This document shows, in pieces, positions 8,675 through 18,624 of a stretch of DNA of 64,000 nt (position 1 is the stretch's first letter; each line of letters begins with the position of its first letter). Source of the stretch: Geminicoccus sp036263595. GTDB lineage: Bacteria > Pseudomonadota > Alphaproteobacteria > Geminicoccales > Geminicoccaceae. The notes below the pieces were generated by a model. That model was given only the letters and a program-made list of their open reading frames with translations, searched no databases and was not told the origin of the DNA. Position numbers and translations under genes: made by a program. Where the stretch lies: contig NZ_DATAGQ010000132.1 of the NCBI RefSeq assembly GCF_036263595.1, forward strand, positions 4,656-68,655, in the 5' to 3' direction.

Positions 8675-9072
8675 GCGCCCGTCGCCGGATCAGCCGGGCT
8701 TGTAGATCCGGCCGAACATGCCTCGTCGCCGAAATGCTCCGGCTGGACTTCTGTCCAGCCGCCGAACACCGCCAGGAGTGCCGACGCCTCACGACGGCTC
8801 ATCCTCACTCCACTCTCCATCGATCGGGTTTGTCGTTTCTGCGCCAGCATCAGCACGTGCAGCGGCGACCAGCAGCGCCTTCATTCAAGCTGCAAAAATG
8901 ACTTGGCTCGTCAGGAACACTGGATTCATGAGCTGACATCGCCAACATGTATTCCCGTCTCAATCGACCGATAAAATAGCATTGGTGTGCTGGTGCGAAT
9001 CCTGGCATCGGTCATCATGGTCGGACCGAGAGAACTGCAGGCGCCGACATCCTGGCCTGCGATGGATTCAGC
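8675..9072. other. 398-bp intergenic stretch with one hairpin
   Basis: No convincing gene. A perfect 9-bp stem with a TTCT loop sits at 8740-8761 (CGGCTGGAC / GTCCAGCCG) but lacks a following T run, so it is at best a weak terminator for the upstream gene. A short minus-strand reading frame across 8700-8820 reads MSRREASALLAVFGGWTEV, and I recognise no family in it. The last 120 bases are AT-richer (TGCAAAAATGAC, GATAAAATAGC) and likely hold the promoter of the Rrf2 gene. Confidence 0.5.
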
Positions 9073-9522
9073 GTGCTTACGAACAAGGGCAAATATGGCC
9101 TGAAGGCCATGGTCCATCTGGCGACCGTGCCGGAAGGACGTTCGGTGCAGGCGGCGGAAATCGCTGAGGCCAACGGCATTCCCAAGGCATTCCTGGACAC
9201 CATCCTGCTTGAGTTGCGCAAAGCCGGGTTCGTTCGCAGCAAGAAGGGTCCGGGCGGAGGCTTCACCCTCGCGCGCCCTCCCTCGGAGATCCGGATGGGG
9301 TACGTGGTACGCACCCTGGACGGACCTATCGCCCCCTTGCCCTGCGCACGCCGCAAGACTGCCCAGCCATGCGACGACTGCCAGAACGCCGACCACTGCT
9401 CCGTTCGGATCCTGATGCAGGATGTACGTGACGCCATGGCCGACGTGCTCGACCGCACCACGCTCGAGCAGATGCGCGACCGGGCAGCCTCGGGCATCGA
9501 TGTGGGGGACTACGTCATCTGA
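9073..9522 (+). CDS. Rrf2-family transcriptional regulator
   Basis: A 149-residue Rrf2 protein. The N-terminal winged helix reads NKGKYGLKAMVHLAT, followed by the recognition helix region IPKAFLDTILLELRKAGFV and the wing SKKGPGGGFTLARPP. Four cysteines, C91, C100, C103 and C109 in a PCARRKTAQPC..C....C pattern, could ligate an Fe-S cluster as in IscR/NsrR relatives, though the spacing is not the IscR spacing. The start is a GTG preceding LTNKGKYGL; no in-frame ATG is nearby. It stands alone, so its target is unknown. A perfect 16-bp palindrome follows the stop. Confidence 0.9.
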   Translation: MLTNKGKYGLKAMVHLATVPEGRSVQAAEIAEANGIPKAFLDTILLELRKAGFVRSKKGPGGGFTLARPPSEIRMGYVVRTLDGPIAPLPCARRKTAQPCDDCQNADHCSVRILMQDVRDAMADVLDRTTLEQMRDRAASGIDVGDYVI

Positions 9523-9528
9523 CCGGAT

Positions 9529-9544
9529 GAGAGCGGCCGCTCTC
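9529..9544. repeat. Perfect 16-bp palindrome after the Rrf2 gene
   Basis: GAGAGCGGCCGCTCTC starts 7 bp after the Rrf2 stop. It has no T run and leaves almost no loop, so it could be a weak intrinsic terminator stem or a protein-binding palindrome; sequence alone does not decide. Confidence 0.5.
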
Positions 9545-9685
9545 CGTAGGGTGAACCTTCAATATGACTGGAACCAGGCCTAGCGATGATCGCCTCGCCC
9601 AGGAGGTGGTCGTCGCAAGTTAGCGTCCGTTAGCTCCTGACGCTTTTGCCACTATCTGCATCCTGGGCTGCGGATGGGGTGACTG

Positions 9686-10554
9686 ATGGCGTGCGCGCTG
9701 AATGATCCGCAGTGGGCGGTGCTGGCGCCGCTGACCGAGACCTGCCGCCCGCACCACAAGACCCAGCACCACGACCTGCGTCGGACCGTCCTGGCGATCA
9801 TCTGGCGCTGCCAGAACGGTGCCAAGTGGCGCAGCCTGCCGGCGGAGTTCGGCCCCCGTTCAGGTCTGCTGACCTGAACACCCATGGTGATGGATGATCC
9901 GTCTGCTGACGGATCATGGTGGATGGCGGCGCAGACCTTCATCCGCCCTCGGCAGCCTGCCGGCCATGGCGCAGGAAACGAGGCGTGCAGCTTGGCATGG
10001 CCTTCCTGGACGACAGCAACATCCAAGCTCGCTGACAAGTGGCCGGCGCTGCTCAGAAAGCAGCGGCGGAGCCCGACGTCCTGCGGGTGAGGCGCTTGGT
10101 CGATCTCGTGGTGGCCCTGTCGGCTTTGCCGACATCCCGGCGGGGGATCGGGCTTCAGCCCGATGGCACCAAGGCCTGCGTGATCGCTGGCGCCTCCGGC
10201 CGTGCCGTCGCCTTCAGCCTGGCGCCAGGACAAGCCCACGAACTGCCCCAAGCCAGAGGTCTGCTCGCCCGTCTGCCGGGTATACCACGCTGGGTTGTCG
10301 CTGATTGTGGCTATACCAGCCATGCCTTTCGGGAGCACATCTGGAACCTGGGCAGCCGGCCGGTGATCCCGCCGCAACGGCACGAGGCGCCGGTCGCCCC
10401 GCCTGGATCCATTACAACCGCCATTGCGTGCAGCGCCGCTGGGCCAGGCTCAAGGCGTGGCGCACCGTCGCCACCCGCTACGAGAAGATAGCCAACTCCT
10501 TCATGGGCATCCCTCCCGTGCCTTGCAGCCGCCCTCGACTGGCTCAGGAACTGA
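9686..10554 (+). pseudogene. IS5-family transposase pseudogene
   Basis: The N-terminal domain is intact in one frame (LNDPQWAVLAPLTETCRP, then IIWRCQNGAKWRSLPAEFGP). The frame is then broken by a 60-nt insert, resumes with WWMAAQTFIR, shifts again, and gives MAFLDDSN (first catalytic Asp), GTKACVIAGASGRAVAFSL, VVADCGYTSHAFREHIW (second Asp) and RRWARLKAWRTVATRYEK. The final catalytic Glu position reads Gln (CVQRRWARLK where VENxWARLK is usual). The tail LAAALDWLRN ends at a TGA at 10552-10554. At least three frame changes separate these pieces, so no functional protein is made. Plus-strand orientation, convergent with the symporter-kinase. Confidence 0.85.
9857..9916. repeat. 60-nt double-hairpin insert inside the transposase remnant
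   Basis: Exactly 60 nt interrupt the transposase between codons for GP and WWMAAQ. The insert is almost entirely two perfect hairpins: TTCAGGTC-TGCT-GACCTGAA at 9859-9878 and ATGATCCGTC-TGCT-GACGGATCAT at 9894-9917. Both share the apex GTC-TGCT-GAC. No other copy of this apex was noticed in the window. It resembles a REP/MITE-like palindromic unit; identity unknown. Confidence 0.65.
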
Positions 10555-10560
10555 CGGAGC

Positions 10561-13284
10561 CTAGACGATGGCCGTCTGGGCCGCAGGCCTTGCCGGGCGC
10601 AGCGTCGCAACGAAGGCAGCACCACCCAGGGACGAATCTTCCACGTGCATGCTGCCGCCGAACGCCTCGATGATCTGACGGCTGATCGACAGCCCGAGCC
10701 CGGTGCCCTCCGGCTTATCGGTCATGCCGTCGCTCAGCTGGACGAATTTGCCGAAGATAGCTTCCCGCTCTTCCAGCGGCACGCCCGGTCCGTCATCCTC
10801 GACCCGCAGCCGGACGCTGTCGCCATCCTGCTCCATCGACAGGTGGACGTGGCCGCTGTCGGCGTTGACGAACTTGCAGGCGTTGCTGATCAGATTCAGT
10901 ATGACCTGCTGGAGGCGGTCTGGATCCGCATGGACCAGGACATCCTGGTCGCCGAGCGACATGGTCAGCTTGGCGTCACGTTCGCGTAGCAGCGGCTGCA
11001 CGGCGCTCGCGGCGTCCTTCACAATCGTCGACAACGACACCGGCATGATGCGCCAGCGCATGCGCCCTGCCTCGATCTTGGACAGGTCCAGGATGTCATT
11101 GATCAGCCGTGTGAGCCGCTCGGATTCACGGGTCACGATGCCCATGAAGTTCTCCCGCTCCTCCTCGGTCAGGTCTGGATTGTCGCGCACGATCTCGGAG
11201 AAGGCGCGGATGGAGGTCAGCGGCGTGCGCAGTTCGTGGCTTACCGTCGCCATGAAGTCGTCCTTCATCTGGTCGAGCTCACGCAAGCGGTCGTTGGCGT
11301 TGCGCAGATCGGCTGTCGCGCGCTCCAGCTCGGCTGACTTGCGTTCCAGTTCGCGCGAGTAGCGGATCAGCTGGGACGTCTCGTCCAGGATCTCCATGAC
11401 GCTCTGGGAGCCGATCAGCTCCCCCTTCACCATCGAACCGATCAGCGCCCTGGCCGACGCCGATCCCACCGCCCGTGCCAGCTGGCGCTCGGCCGTCTGC
11501 ACAAGCCTCGCATCCGCCCGGCTATCCAGCAGCAGGCTGCCGGGGTGCAGGCGCTGCTGATCGGCTGCGAACAGCACGCTGGTCCGCTCATGGCCGATGA
11601 ATCGCTGCAGCAGGCCAACCAGATCCCTGACCCTGACCTCGCCTCGCCACATCCGGGTGGCATCCGCACGTGACCATACATCGACGAACAGCTCCGCCTG
11701 CGTACGGTCGAGGCCGGTGGAGTGCGTGAGCAGCGATCCCAGGACCAGCCCCAGCACGTTGAGCAGAAGCGACCACAAGGTCGCATGGGCGACAGGATGA
11801 AGCCCGTCGACAGCGAAGAGCGCGTAGGGGCGCAACAGTTCGATGCCCCAGGGCCCGACCGCAAGGAATCCAGGGTCCAGCATTCCCGAGACGGCGAAGG
11901 TCGGCAGCAACAGGGTATAGATCCAGGTGCCGAAGCCCAGCAGCAGCCCGACCAACGCGCCGCGGCGGTTGGCGTCGCGCCAGTACATGCCCAACAGGAT
12001 CGGGGGCCCGAATTGCGCCGCTGCGACCAGACTGATCATGCCGAGGTCGGCCAGGCCATGATCCTTGCCAACAAGGCGGAAGAATACGTAACCGAGCGTC
12101 GTGATCAGCACGATCGTGATCCGCCGCGTGGCCAGGACCAGCCTCGTCGGATCCTGCGGCGAACGGACGTGAAGCCGCCCCGTGCGCAACAGGATCGGTA
12201 CGACCAAGTCGTTGCTCACCATGGTGGCAAGGGCCAGCGTCTCGACGACGACCATGGCCGCAGCAGCCGACAGGCCGCCCAGAAAGACGGCGATCGCCAG
12301 CCCGTGCGCACCCGCCAGCAGGGGCAGATGAAGGATTGCCAAGTCGCCGTCGGAGATGCCCTGCAGCCGGCTGGCCAGGGCCAGCGGGAGCACGAACAGG
12401 CCGGCTAGGAGGAGGTAGGCCGGGAATGCCCATGAGGCGCGGGCAAGGTGGATCGGATCCTTGTTTTCGATCACGCTGACCTGAAACTGCCGGGGCAGAA
12501 ACAGGAAAGCGAGCCCGGCCGACAGCATCATCAACAGCCAGTCTGCTCCCGTAGAGCCCGTCCCGTCGAACGTCAGCAGGTCCGCGAGACCGGCATCGGT
12601 TGCCTGCCTGAACAGGCTCGAAGGGCTCTGGTAGATGCCCCAGACGACGAAACAACCGACGGCGAGAAGGATCAGCAGCTTCACCAGGCTCTCGAAGGCG
12701 ATGGCCAGCATCAGGCCCTGGTGCCGCTCGGTCGCGTCGAGCTGGCGGGTGCCGAACAGGATGCTCAGGAATGCCAAGCTGATCGCGACATAGAGTGCCG
12801 TATCCTGCGCAATGCCCGAGATTCCCGCGCCTGCCTTGCTGCTCACCAGGAGGTCGAGCGACATCGCCACGGCTTTCAGCTGCGTGGCTACCGAGGGCAT
12901 GAGGCCTACCAGGGCGACGATCGTAGCCAGTCCCCCCAGGCGGGAGCTCTTACCGTACCGCGCCGCCAGGAAGTCGGCGATCGACGTGATGCCGTAGGCT
13001 TTCGCGATGCGCAGCATCTTGTGCAGGACGAAGGTGCTGCAGAACATCGCTAGCGTCGGCCCGAGGAAGATCGGCAGGAACGCCACTCCAGCGACGCTCG
13101 CCTGCCCGACGGCCCCGAAATAGGTCCAGGCCGTGACGAAGACCCCAAGGCTCAGCGTATAGGTCCAACCTCCATCCAACCGCATCCGCATCGCACCGGT
13201 GCGGTCTCCCCAAGCGGCGATCCCGAACAGGAGAGCCAAGTAGAGCAGCGCCAGGAACGGCACGAGCATGATCTGAATGATCAT
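10561..13284 (-). CDS. SLC5-STAC hybrid sensor histidine kinase (CbrA-like)
   Basis: A 907-residue fusion. Residues about 1-520 are a sodium:solute symporter (SSSF/SLC5) domain with 12-13 TM helices (YFGAVGQASVAGVAFLPIF near the start). A STAC-like linker follows (VRDLVGLLQRFIGHER, then AVGSASARALIGSMVKGE), then a coiled coil (LERKSAELERATADLRNAND). The kinase core has MATVSHELRTPLTS (His at about 683), N-box NLISNACKF, DDGPG and GTGLGLSISRQII. No receiver domain is fused; a stand-alone receiver is encoded two genes upstream. In CbrA-type proteins the transporter half senses or imports a nutrient; the ligand here (acetate, amino acid or other) cannot be told. An IS5 remnant abuts the TAG stop at 10561-10563. 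Confidence 0.9.
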   Translation of the reverse strand: MIIQIMLVPFLALLYLALLFGIAAWGDRTGAMRMRLDGGWTYTLSLGVFVTAWTYFGAVGQASVAGVAFLPIFLGPTLAMFCSTFVLHKMLRIAKAYGITSIADFLAARYGKSSRLGGLATIVALVGLMPSVATQLKAVAMSLDLLVSSKAGAGISGIAQDTALYVAISLAFLSILFGTRQLDATERHQGLMLAIAFESLVKLLILLAVGCFVVWGIYQSPSSLFRQATDAGLADLLTFDGTGSTGADWLLMMLSAGLAFLFLPRQFQVSVIENKDPIHLARASWAFPAYLLLAGLFVLPLALASRLQGISDGDLAILHLPLLAGAHGLAIAVFLGGLSAAAAMVVVETLALATMVSNDLVVPILLRTGRLHVRSPQDPTRLVLATRRITIVLITTLGYVFFRLVGKDHGLADLGMISLVAAAQFGPPILLGMYWRDANRRGALVGLLLGFGTWIYTLLLPTFAVSGMLDPGFLAVGPWGIELLRPYALFAVDGLHPVAHATLWSLLLNVLGLVLGSLLTHSTGLDRTQAELFVDVWSRADATRMWRGEVRVRDLVGLLQRFIGHERTSVLFAADQQRLHPGSLLLDSRADARLVQTAERQLARAVGSASARALIGSMVKGELIGSQSVMEILDETSQLIRYSRELERKSAELERATADLRNANDRLRELDQMKDDFMATVSHELRTPLTSIRAFSEIVRDNPDLTEEERENFMGIVTRESERLTRLINDILDLSKIEAGRMRWRIMPVSLSTIVKDAASAVQPLLRERDAKLTMSLGDQDVLVHADPDRLQQVILNLISNACKFVNADSGHVHLSMEQDGDSVRLRVEDDGPGVPLEEREAIFGKFVQLSDGMTDKPEGTGLGLSISRQIIEAFGGSMHVEDSSLGGAAFVATLRPARPAAQTAIV

Positions 13285-13547
13285 CGATCAAAGCTGCGCC
13301 GGCCAGCCTCACCCTTTCTCTCCCCTGACTGCCGCTCCATCGCGACGGCCACGCAGGTGATCGACAGGATCCAGACCAGCATCAACCAGATCGGCAGCTT
13401 GCCCGGTGCCAGCCTGTCGACCAATTCGAACATGGGCGGGGTAAAGCACAGGAAGGCGATAATCGTCACCGCGATCACGAAGCGTCGAATCCGCTGCGTG
13501 CGCAACGCCTCGGCGAGCGGGTCCCTTGTCCGCGGCGCCTTTGCCAA
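13281..13547 (-). CDS. Small two-TM membrane protein linked to the symporter-kinase
   Basis: An 88-residue protein with two hydrophobic helices: about residues 22-45 (FVIAVTIIAFLCFTPPMFEL) and 52-70 (KLPIWLMLVWILSITCVAV), with basic, hydrophilic ends. Its stop overlaps the start of the symporter-kinase by 4 bp and it follows the receiver gene by only 4 bp, so all three are co-translated. By position and topology it resembles the small subunits found with sodium:solute symporters (DUF4212-like), perhaps a partner of the SLC5 half. That is inference; no catalytic motif is present. Confidence 0.75.
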   Translation of the reverse strand: MAKAPRTRDPLAEALRTQRIRRFVIAVTIIAFLCFTPPMFELVDRLAPGKLPIWLMLVWILSITCVAVAMERQSGERKGEAGRRSFDR

Positions 13548-13551
13548 GGGC

Positions 13552-13929
13552 TCAGGTAACTCCCAGAAGAGACTTCACGTGCTCCACCAGGATCCTGGTG
13601 GAGAACGGCTTGGTCACGTAGTCGTCGGCACCAAGCGCCAAGCCACGGGCACGCTCGGCTTCCCGGCCGCGCGCGGTCAGCATGACGATTTTCGTGGCAT
13701 CCCAGCGAGGGTCCTTGCGGATCTGCTCGCATACAACGTAGCCATCCAGTTCGGGCATCATGACGTCGAGGAGCAACAGATCCGGCGGCTCGTGCTCCAG
13801 CGCCACCAGTGCCTCCCGACCGTTATGCGCCAGTTCAACCGAGAACCCGGCACGGGTCATGAGGAAGTCCAGCGATCTCAGGATATTGGGCTCATCGTCG
13901 ACGATGAGGATCCGCTTGGCGCCGGTCAT
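13552..13929 (-). CDS. Stand-alone receiver-domain response regulator
   Basis: A 125-residue single-domain CheY-type receiver: acidic DDE near residue 11, phospho-acceptor Asp at about 55 in LLLLDVMMPELDG, Thr/Ser switch in VMLTARG and Lys in DDYVTKPFSTRIL. There is no output domain. It is the first gene of an operon with the small membrane protein and the hybrid kinase, so it is the likely phospho-acceptor of that kinase or a shuttle to another regulator. Its start ATG (MTGAKRILIVDDEPN) is unambiguous. Confidence 0.92.
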   Translation of the reverse strand: MTGAKRILIVDDEPNILRSLDFLMTRAGFSVELAHNGREALVALEHEPPDLLLLDVMMPELDGYVVCEQIRKDPRWDATKIVMLTARGREAERARGLALGADDYVTKPFSTRILVEHVKSLLGVT

Positions 13930-14127
13930 CGGTCGATCCGACCCAGGCGGGAGCCAGCCAGAAATCTTGCGCGTTCTTGGTTCATCAACATATCTTAGTA
14001 CGGTGGACAGCCACGGCGCACCAAGACAGTTCGGTCGGTGCGCCGCCTTTCGTCATCGGACGCTCCGTGGTAGACGGCGCCCGCAATCCTCAACCCCCTT
14101 CAGTTTCGTGTTCAGCCGGAGTGATGC
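13930..14127. promoter_or_regulatory. Divergent promoter region (receiver operon / ettA)
   Basis: 198 bp separate the divergent starts. The part next to the receiver gene is AT-richer (TTCTTGGTTCATCAACATATCTTAGTACG at 13975-14000), the best place for promoter elements. I could not define -35/-10 pairs with confidence, and I saw no clear inverted repeat. Confidence 0.4.
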
Positions 14128-15810
<1,683 letters not shown>

Positions 15811-15821
15811 GGCCTGCCTCT

Positions 15822-16571
15822 TCAGGGATTATCCGTCCGACCATCCAGGAGTACACCTGGATCGAGGATGCGCTCCAGCATCGCTGCCACGCCCACCGGC
15901 TCGCCATCCAGCGAGCCGGTGCCGATCTGGATCCCTACAAGGATGGGACCTGCCCCGGTATCGGTGAACACGGGCGCACCGGCGACGGCGGCAGTCGCCG
16001 CGCAATCGTGCAGCAAGAGCCTTGGTTCTCCACGAATCTGGAGTAAGCGGCAGCCCTCGGCCATGGTCGCGACGAACGGGCGCTGGGGCGTAAAGGCCAC
16101 CAGCGTGAAGACGCTGTCGTCGCCGAGCGAATCGCGGTCCGTGGGTGACGCCAGCGGGACTGGCTGCACACGAGCGTCACGTCGGCCGCCGGTGTTCAGT
16201 TCCAGTACGGCCCAGTTACGGGCGGGATCGTCTGCTCGACCATCGGCAGCGAAGGTCAGGCCCGGCGCCGGGACAATGGCGCGAACCGGTGCGTGACCTT
16301 TCCGGCCGTCTCGATGCGGCGACAACTCCACCATCAGTCTTGTCGGGTGATACCATCTGCCCGAAGCATCGCGCAGGCAATGCGCCGCCGTGAGCATCCG
16401 GTCGGGCGCGACCAAGGTGGCCGTGCAGAAGCCGCCTCCGCGCACGTTGACCTTCCCCACCGCGAATGTCGGCCAGCCGTCGACCGCGGTTCGCTCCTCC
16501 GCCCAGAGCGGGTCCGCGCCTCCGATCGACAAGAACAGGGCTGTGATCAGTGCCAGGCGGCAAGCGCTCAA
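15822..16571 (-). CDS. Secreted trypsin-like protein, probable pseudo-protease
   Basis: A 249-residue protein with a signal peptide (about residues 1-24, ending PLWA) and a chymotrypsin-fold domain. The His motif LTAAHC is intact (H64). The Asp position, usually D just before WAL/WAV, reads ARNWAVLEL (N119), and the Ser motif, usually GxSGSPVF, reads CAATAAVAGAPVF, so the nucleophile is Ala (A197). Two of three triad residues are therefore missing and the protein should not cleave peptides. Cys49/Cys65 and other cysteines fit disulfides. Its start overlaps the stop of the DinB-like gene by 4 bp, so it is second in a two-gene operon. A binding or scaffold role is possible. Confidence 0.8.
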   Translation of the reverse strand: MSACRLALITALFLSIGGADPLWAEERTAVDGWPTFAVGKVNVRGGGFCTATLVAPDRMLTAAHCLRDASGRWYHPTRLMVELSPHRDGRKGHAPVRAIVPAPGLTFAADGRADDPARNWAVLELNTGGRRDARVQPVPLASPTDRDSLGDDSVFTLVAFTPQRPFVATMAEGCRLLQIRGEPRLLLHDCAATAAVAGAPVFTDTGAGPILVGIQIGTGSLDGEPVGVAAMLERILDPGVLLDGRTDNP

Positions 16572-17071
16572 TTCATCTCCTCGTACACCATGTAGATCAG
16601 GTCCAGCGCAGGTGGCGGGACCTGCGTCTGACTGAGCTGGTCGTGGACCTGACCGCGATGATGCGTCTGGTGGTTGAACATGTGAAGCCAGCAGAGTGCG
16701 GTCGGGACCGTCCTGTCCTCAGGGCGGGTCTGCATCCGGTAGGTGGTCGTTCCCGCCAGACGGCCGGCGTCGAAACTCGATGCCAGGGCGACGATCTCCT
16801 CGTCCAGGGCGAGCCGGGCCGCGCGAAGACCGGCGAGCCCGGGAAATGGCTGATCATCCAGCTTGCCGCCGACGAAGGGACGTCCGTCGAGCCGATCGAT
16901 CCACATCCGGTCAGTCACCAGCAGGTGGTTGAGCGTTCCTGAGATCGAGCGGAAGAATGCCGGACGCCGTTGCTCAAACTCACCATCCGCCAGGGCGGCA
17001 CATGCGCCGTAGAGGCGCACGTTCGCCCAACGATTGTATCTGCTCATCCGCTGCACGTGCTCCAGCATCAT
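16568..17071 (-). CDS. DinB-family protein
   Basis: A 167-residue four-helix DinB/YfiT-like protein. The metal-binding histidines are visible: NHLL (H49), and HMFNHQTHHRGQVHDQL near residues 130-146, the family's hallmark 'H..THRGQ'. Such proteins bind a divalent metal and include thiol-dependent S-transferases and DNA-damage-inducible proteins; the specific reaction is unknown. It overlaps the downstream pseudo-protease gene by 4 bp. The start MMLEHVQRMSRYNRWAN is typical. Confidence 0.9.
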   Translation of the reverse strand: MMLEHVQRMSRYNRWANVRLYGACAALADGEFEQRRPAFFRSISGTLNHLLVTDRMWIDRLDGRPFVGGKLDDQPFPGLAGLRAARLALDEEIVALASSFDAGRLAGTTTYRMQTRPEDRTVPTALCWLHMFNHQTHHRGQVHDQLSQTQVPPPALDLIYMVYEEMN

Positions 17072-17169
17072 GCTCCTGCTCCCCCATCAGCGACTTGGCG
17101 CAAGATCATGGCTAGCCGGATCGGCTTGGCCTCTCCATCGAGATTAGCTGGCAGCCTGCTGACCTAATC

Positions 17170-18438
17170 TCAGCCTGGCTCGCGCAGGACCAGGCTCACC
17201 AGTTGCATCAGACGCTCGATGCCGCGGGTGATCATGGCCTCGTCCGCCAAGGAGAAGGACAGGCGCATCGTGTTTTGACCCCGTCCGTCGAAGAAGAAGG
17301 CAGGGCCCGGGACATAGGCGACCTGAGCTTCATCGAGCGCACGCGGCAGCAGAAGGCGGGTGTCGACCTTGTCCGGCAGCGTTACCCAGACGAACAGTCC
17401 GCCCGCCGGCTTGGCCCAGTGGACCCCGTCCGGTGCGAACGCCTCAAGTGCACCGATCATGGCATCGCGTCGTTTACGATAGGTCGTGCGGAGGATCGGC
17501 AGTTGATCGGCGAAGGATGCGGCCGCGACATCGCACATCACGGCCTGATCCAGCGTGCCGCTATGCAGATCACCCGCCTGCTTGATCAGGACGAGTTTTT
17601 CAATAATCGCGCGTGGCCCGGCCACCCACCCCACCCGCAGGCCCGGAGCCAGCGTCTTGGAGAATGTCCCGCAATAGACGCTTCGCGCCTGCTCAATGCC
17701 GCCTGCACGCTCGATCGCCATCGCCGTCAGCGGCGCGATCGGCTCGCCTTCATAACGGAGCTGGCTGTATGCGGCATCCTCGACGACCAACGCACCAGTG
17801 GCATCCGCAAGGTCGATCAGCCGACTACGCGCCTCGGCATCGAGGGTGATTCCAGTCGGGTTGGCGAAATCCGGAACAATGTAGAGCAGCTTGGGACGTC
17901 CACCGCTGGACGCCGCGCAGTTCATCAAGTGTTCCGGAGTCTCATTGCCATGCTCGGGCTCGATCCTTTGATAAGATGGCTCGTAAGCGGAAAAAGCCTG
18001 CAGCGCCCCCAGATATGTCGGTGTCGTGGCCAGGATGGTGTCTCCTGGCGAGAGCATCAGCTTGCCGATGAAGTCGAGCGCCTGCTGGGAGCCCGACGTG
18101 ACGAGGATGTTCTCCGGACCGCAGGGAACGCCCAGGCCAGCCATGTGCTCGGCGATCCAGGAACGCAGGTCTGGATGACCTTCGCTGACCGAGTACTGCA
18201 AGGCGGCAGCTGACCGCTGTGCATCGGCGAAGATAGCTGCATAGGCTCGGGCGAAGGCTTCCTTGGGAAACAATGCAGGATCGGGAATGCCGCCGGCGAA
18301 CGAGACGATGCCGGGACGGCTTAGGACCTTCAGCAGTTCCCTGATCTCCGACGCTACCATGCCGCTCGCCCGGCTGGCGAACTGATCCCGCCAGTCAGGT
18401 GCGGGTGAAATGGCTGGGACGGGCAGTGCTGCAGACAT
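17170..18438 (-). CDS. PLP-dependent aminotransferase (LysN/2-aminoadipate type)
   Basis: A 422-residue fold-type I aminotransferase of the class I/II subgroup related to MocR domains and LysN/ARO8-like enzymes. Seen: FAGGIPDPALFPKEAF near the N-terminus, TSGSQQALDFIGKLML, NPTGITLDAEAR, and the PLP lysine in GTFSKTLAPGLRVGW. The ATG at 18438 (MSAALPVPAIS) is preferred over a TTG four codons earlier. There is no helix-turn-helix domain, so it is an enzyme rather than a MocR regulator. Likely substrates are aromatic amino acids, branched-chain amino acids or 2-aminoadipate. Transcribed alone, divergent from the methyltransferase gene. Confidence 0.88.
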   Translation of the reverse strand: MSAALPVPAISPAPDWRDQFASRASGMVASEIRELLKVLSRPGIVSFAGGIPDPALFPKEAFARAYAAIFADAQRSAAALQYSVSEGHPDLRSWIAEHMAGLGVPCGPENILVTSGSQQALDFIGKLMLSPGDTILATTPTYLGALQAFSAYEPSYQRIEPEHGNETPEHLMNCAASSGGRPKLLYIVPDFANPTGITLDAEARSRLIDLADATGALVVEDAAYSQLRYEGEPIAPLTAMAIERAGGIEQARSVYCGTFSKTLAPGLRVGWVAGPRAIIEKLVLIKQAGDLHSGTLDQAVMCDVAAASFADQLPILRTTYRKRRDAMIGALEAFAPDGVHWAKPAGGLFVWVTLPDKVDTRLLLPRALDEAQVAYVPGPAFFFDGRGQNTMRLSFSLADEAMITRGIERLMQLVSLVLREPG

Positions 18439-18480
18439 GTAGCGATACAATCTGGTCGCTGGTGAGATTGATACCGTAAT

Positions 18481-18536
18481 GAACCAATTCGGTCCAGTCG
18501 AGGTAGAAAATACGAATCAATTCTGATGCATTCTGA
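18481..18536. promoter_or_regulatory. Repeated motifs in the aminotransferase/methyltransferase divergent region
   Basis: The AT-rich divergent stretch carries GAACCAATTCGG (18481-18492) and GAATCAATTCTG (18515-18526), 10 of 12 identical and 34 bp apart, plus a TTCTGA direct repeat spaced 10 bp (18521, 18531). Repeated GAAYCAATTC half-palindromes at about three helical turns suggest a regulator binding site, but no regulator gene is adjacent. Confidence 0.35.
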
Positions 18537-18624
18537 CACCGGAAATGAGTGATATCATCGGTAAAGGCCGACCTGACGCGCGATCCTCTGGACAGGTCCG
18601 ATTCGATGAGGCTGTTCTCCATGC

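Larger units (their letters stand above)
9620..10564. mobile_element. Decayed IS5-family insertion sequence
   Basis: About 945 bp bounded by imperfect inverted repeats: 9621-9643 against the reverse complement of 10541-10563 match at 17 of 23 positions. The edges carry TTAG (left, 9620-9623) and CTAG (right, 10561-10564), consistent with the 4-bp YTAR target used by many IS5-family elements, with one mismatch between copies. Inside is one broken transposase. The element is inactive: several frameshifts, an internal hairpin insertion, and a Glu-to-Gln change at the last DDE position. It sits between the Rrf2 gene and the symporter-kinase gene and abuts the latter's stop codon. Confidence 0.8.

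Noticed and set aside
8500..8856. Minus-strand frame overlapping the EEP-fold gene and the following gap
   Set aside because: About half of it is antisense to a solid gene, the rest has no recognisable family, and there is no good ribosome-binding site. Left as part of an intergenic note.
17140..17160. CTGCTGACCT near 17154 as another copy of the double-hairpin element
   Set aside because: Only the loop and one arm match; the flanks do not form a hairpin.
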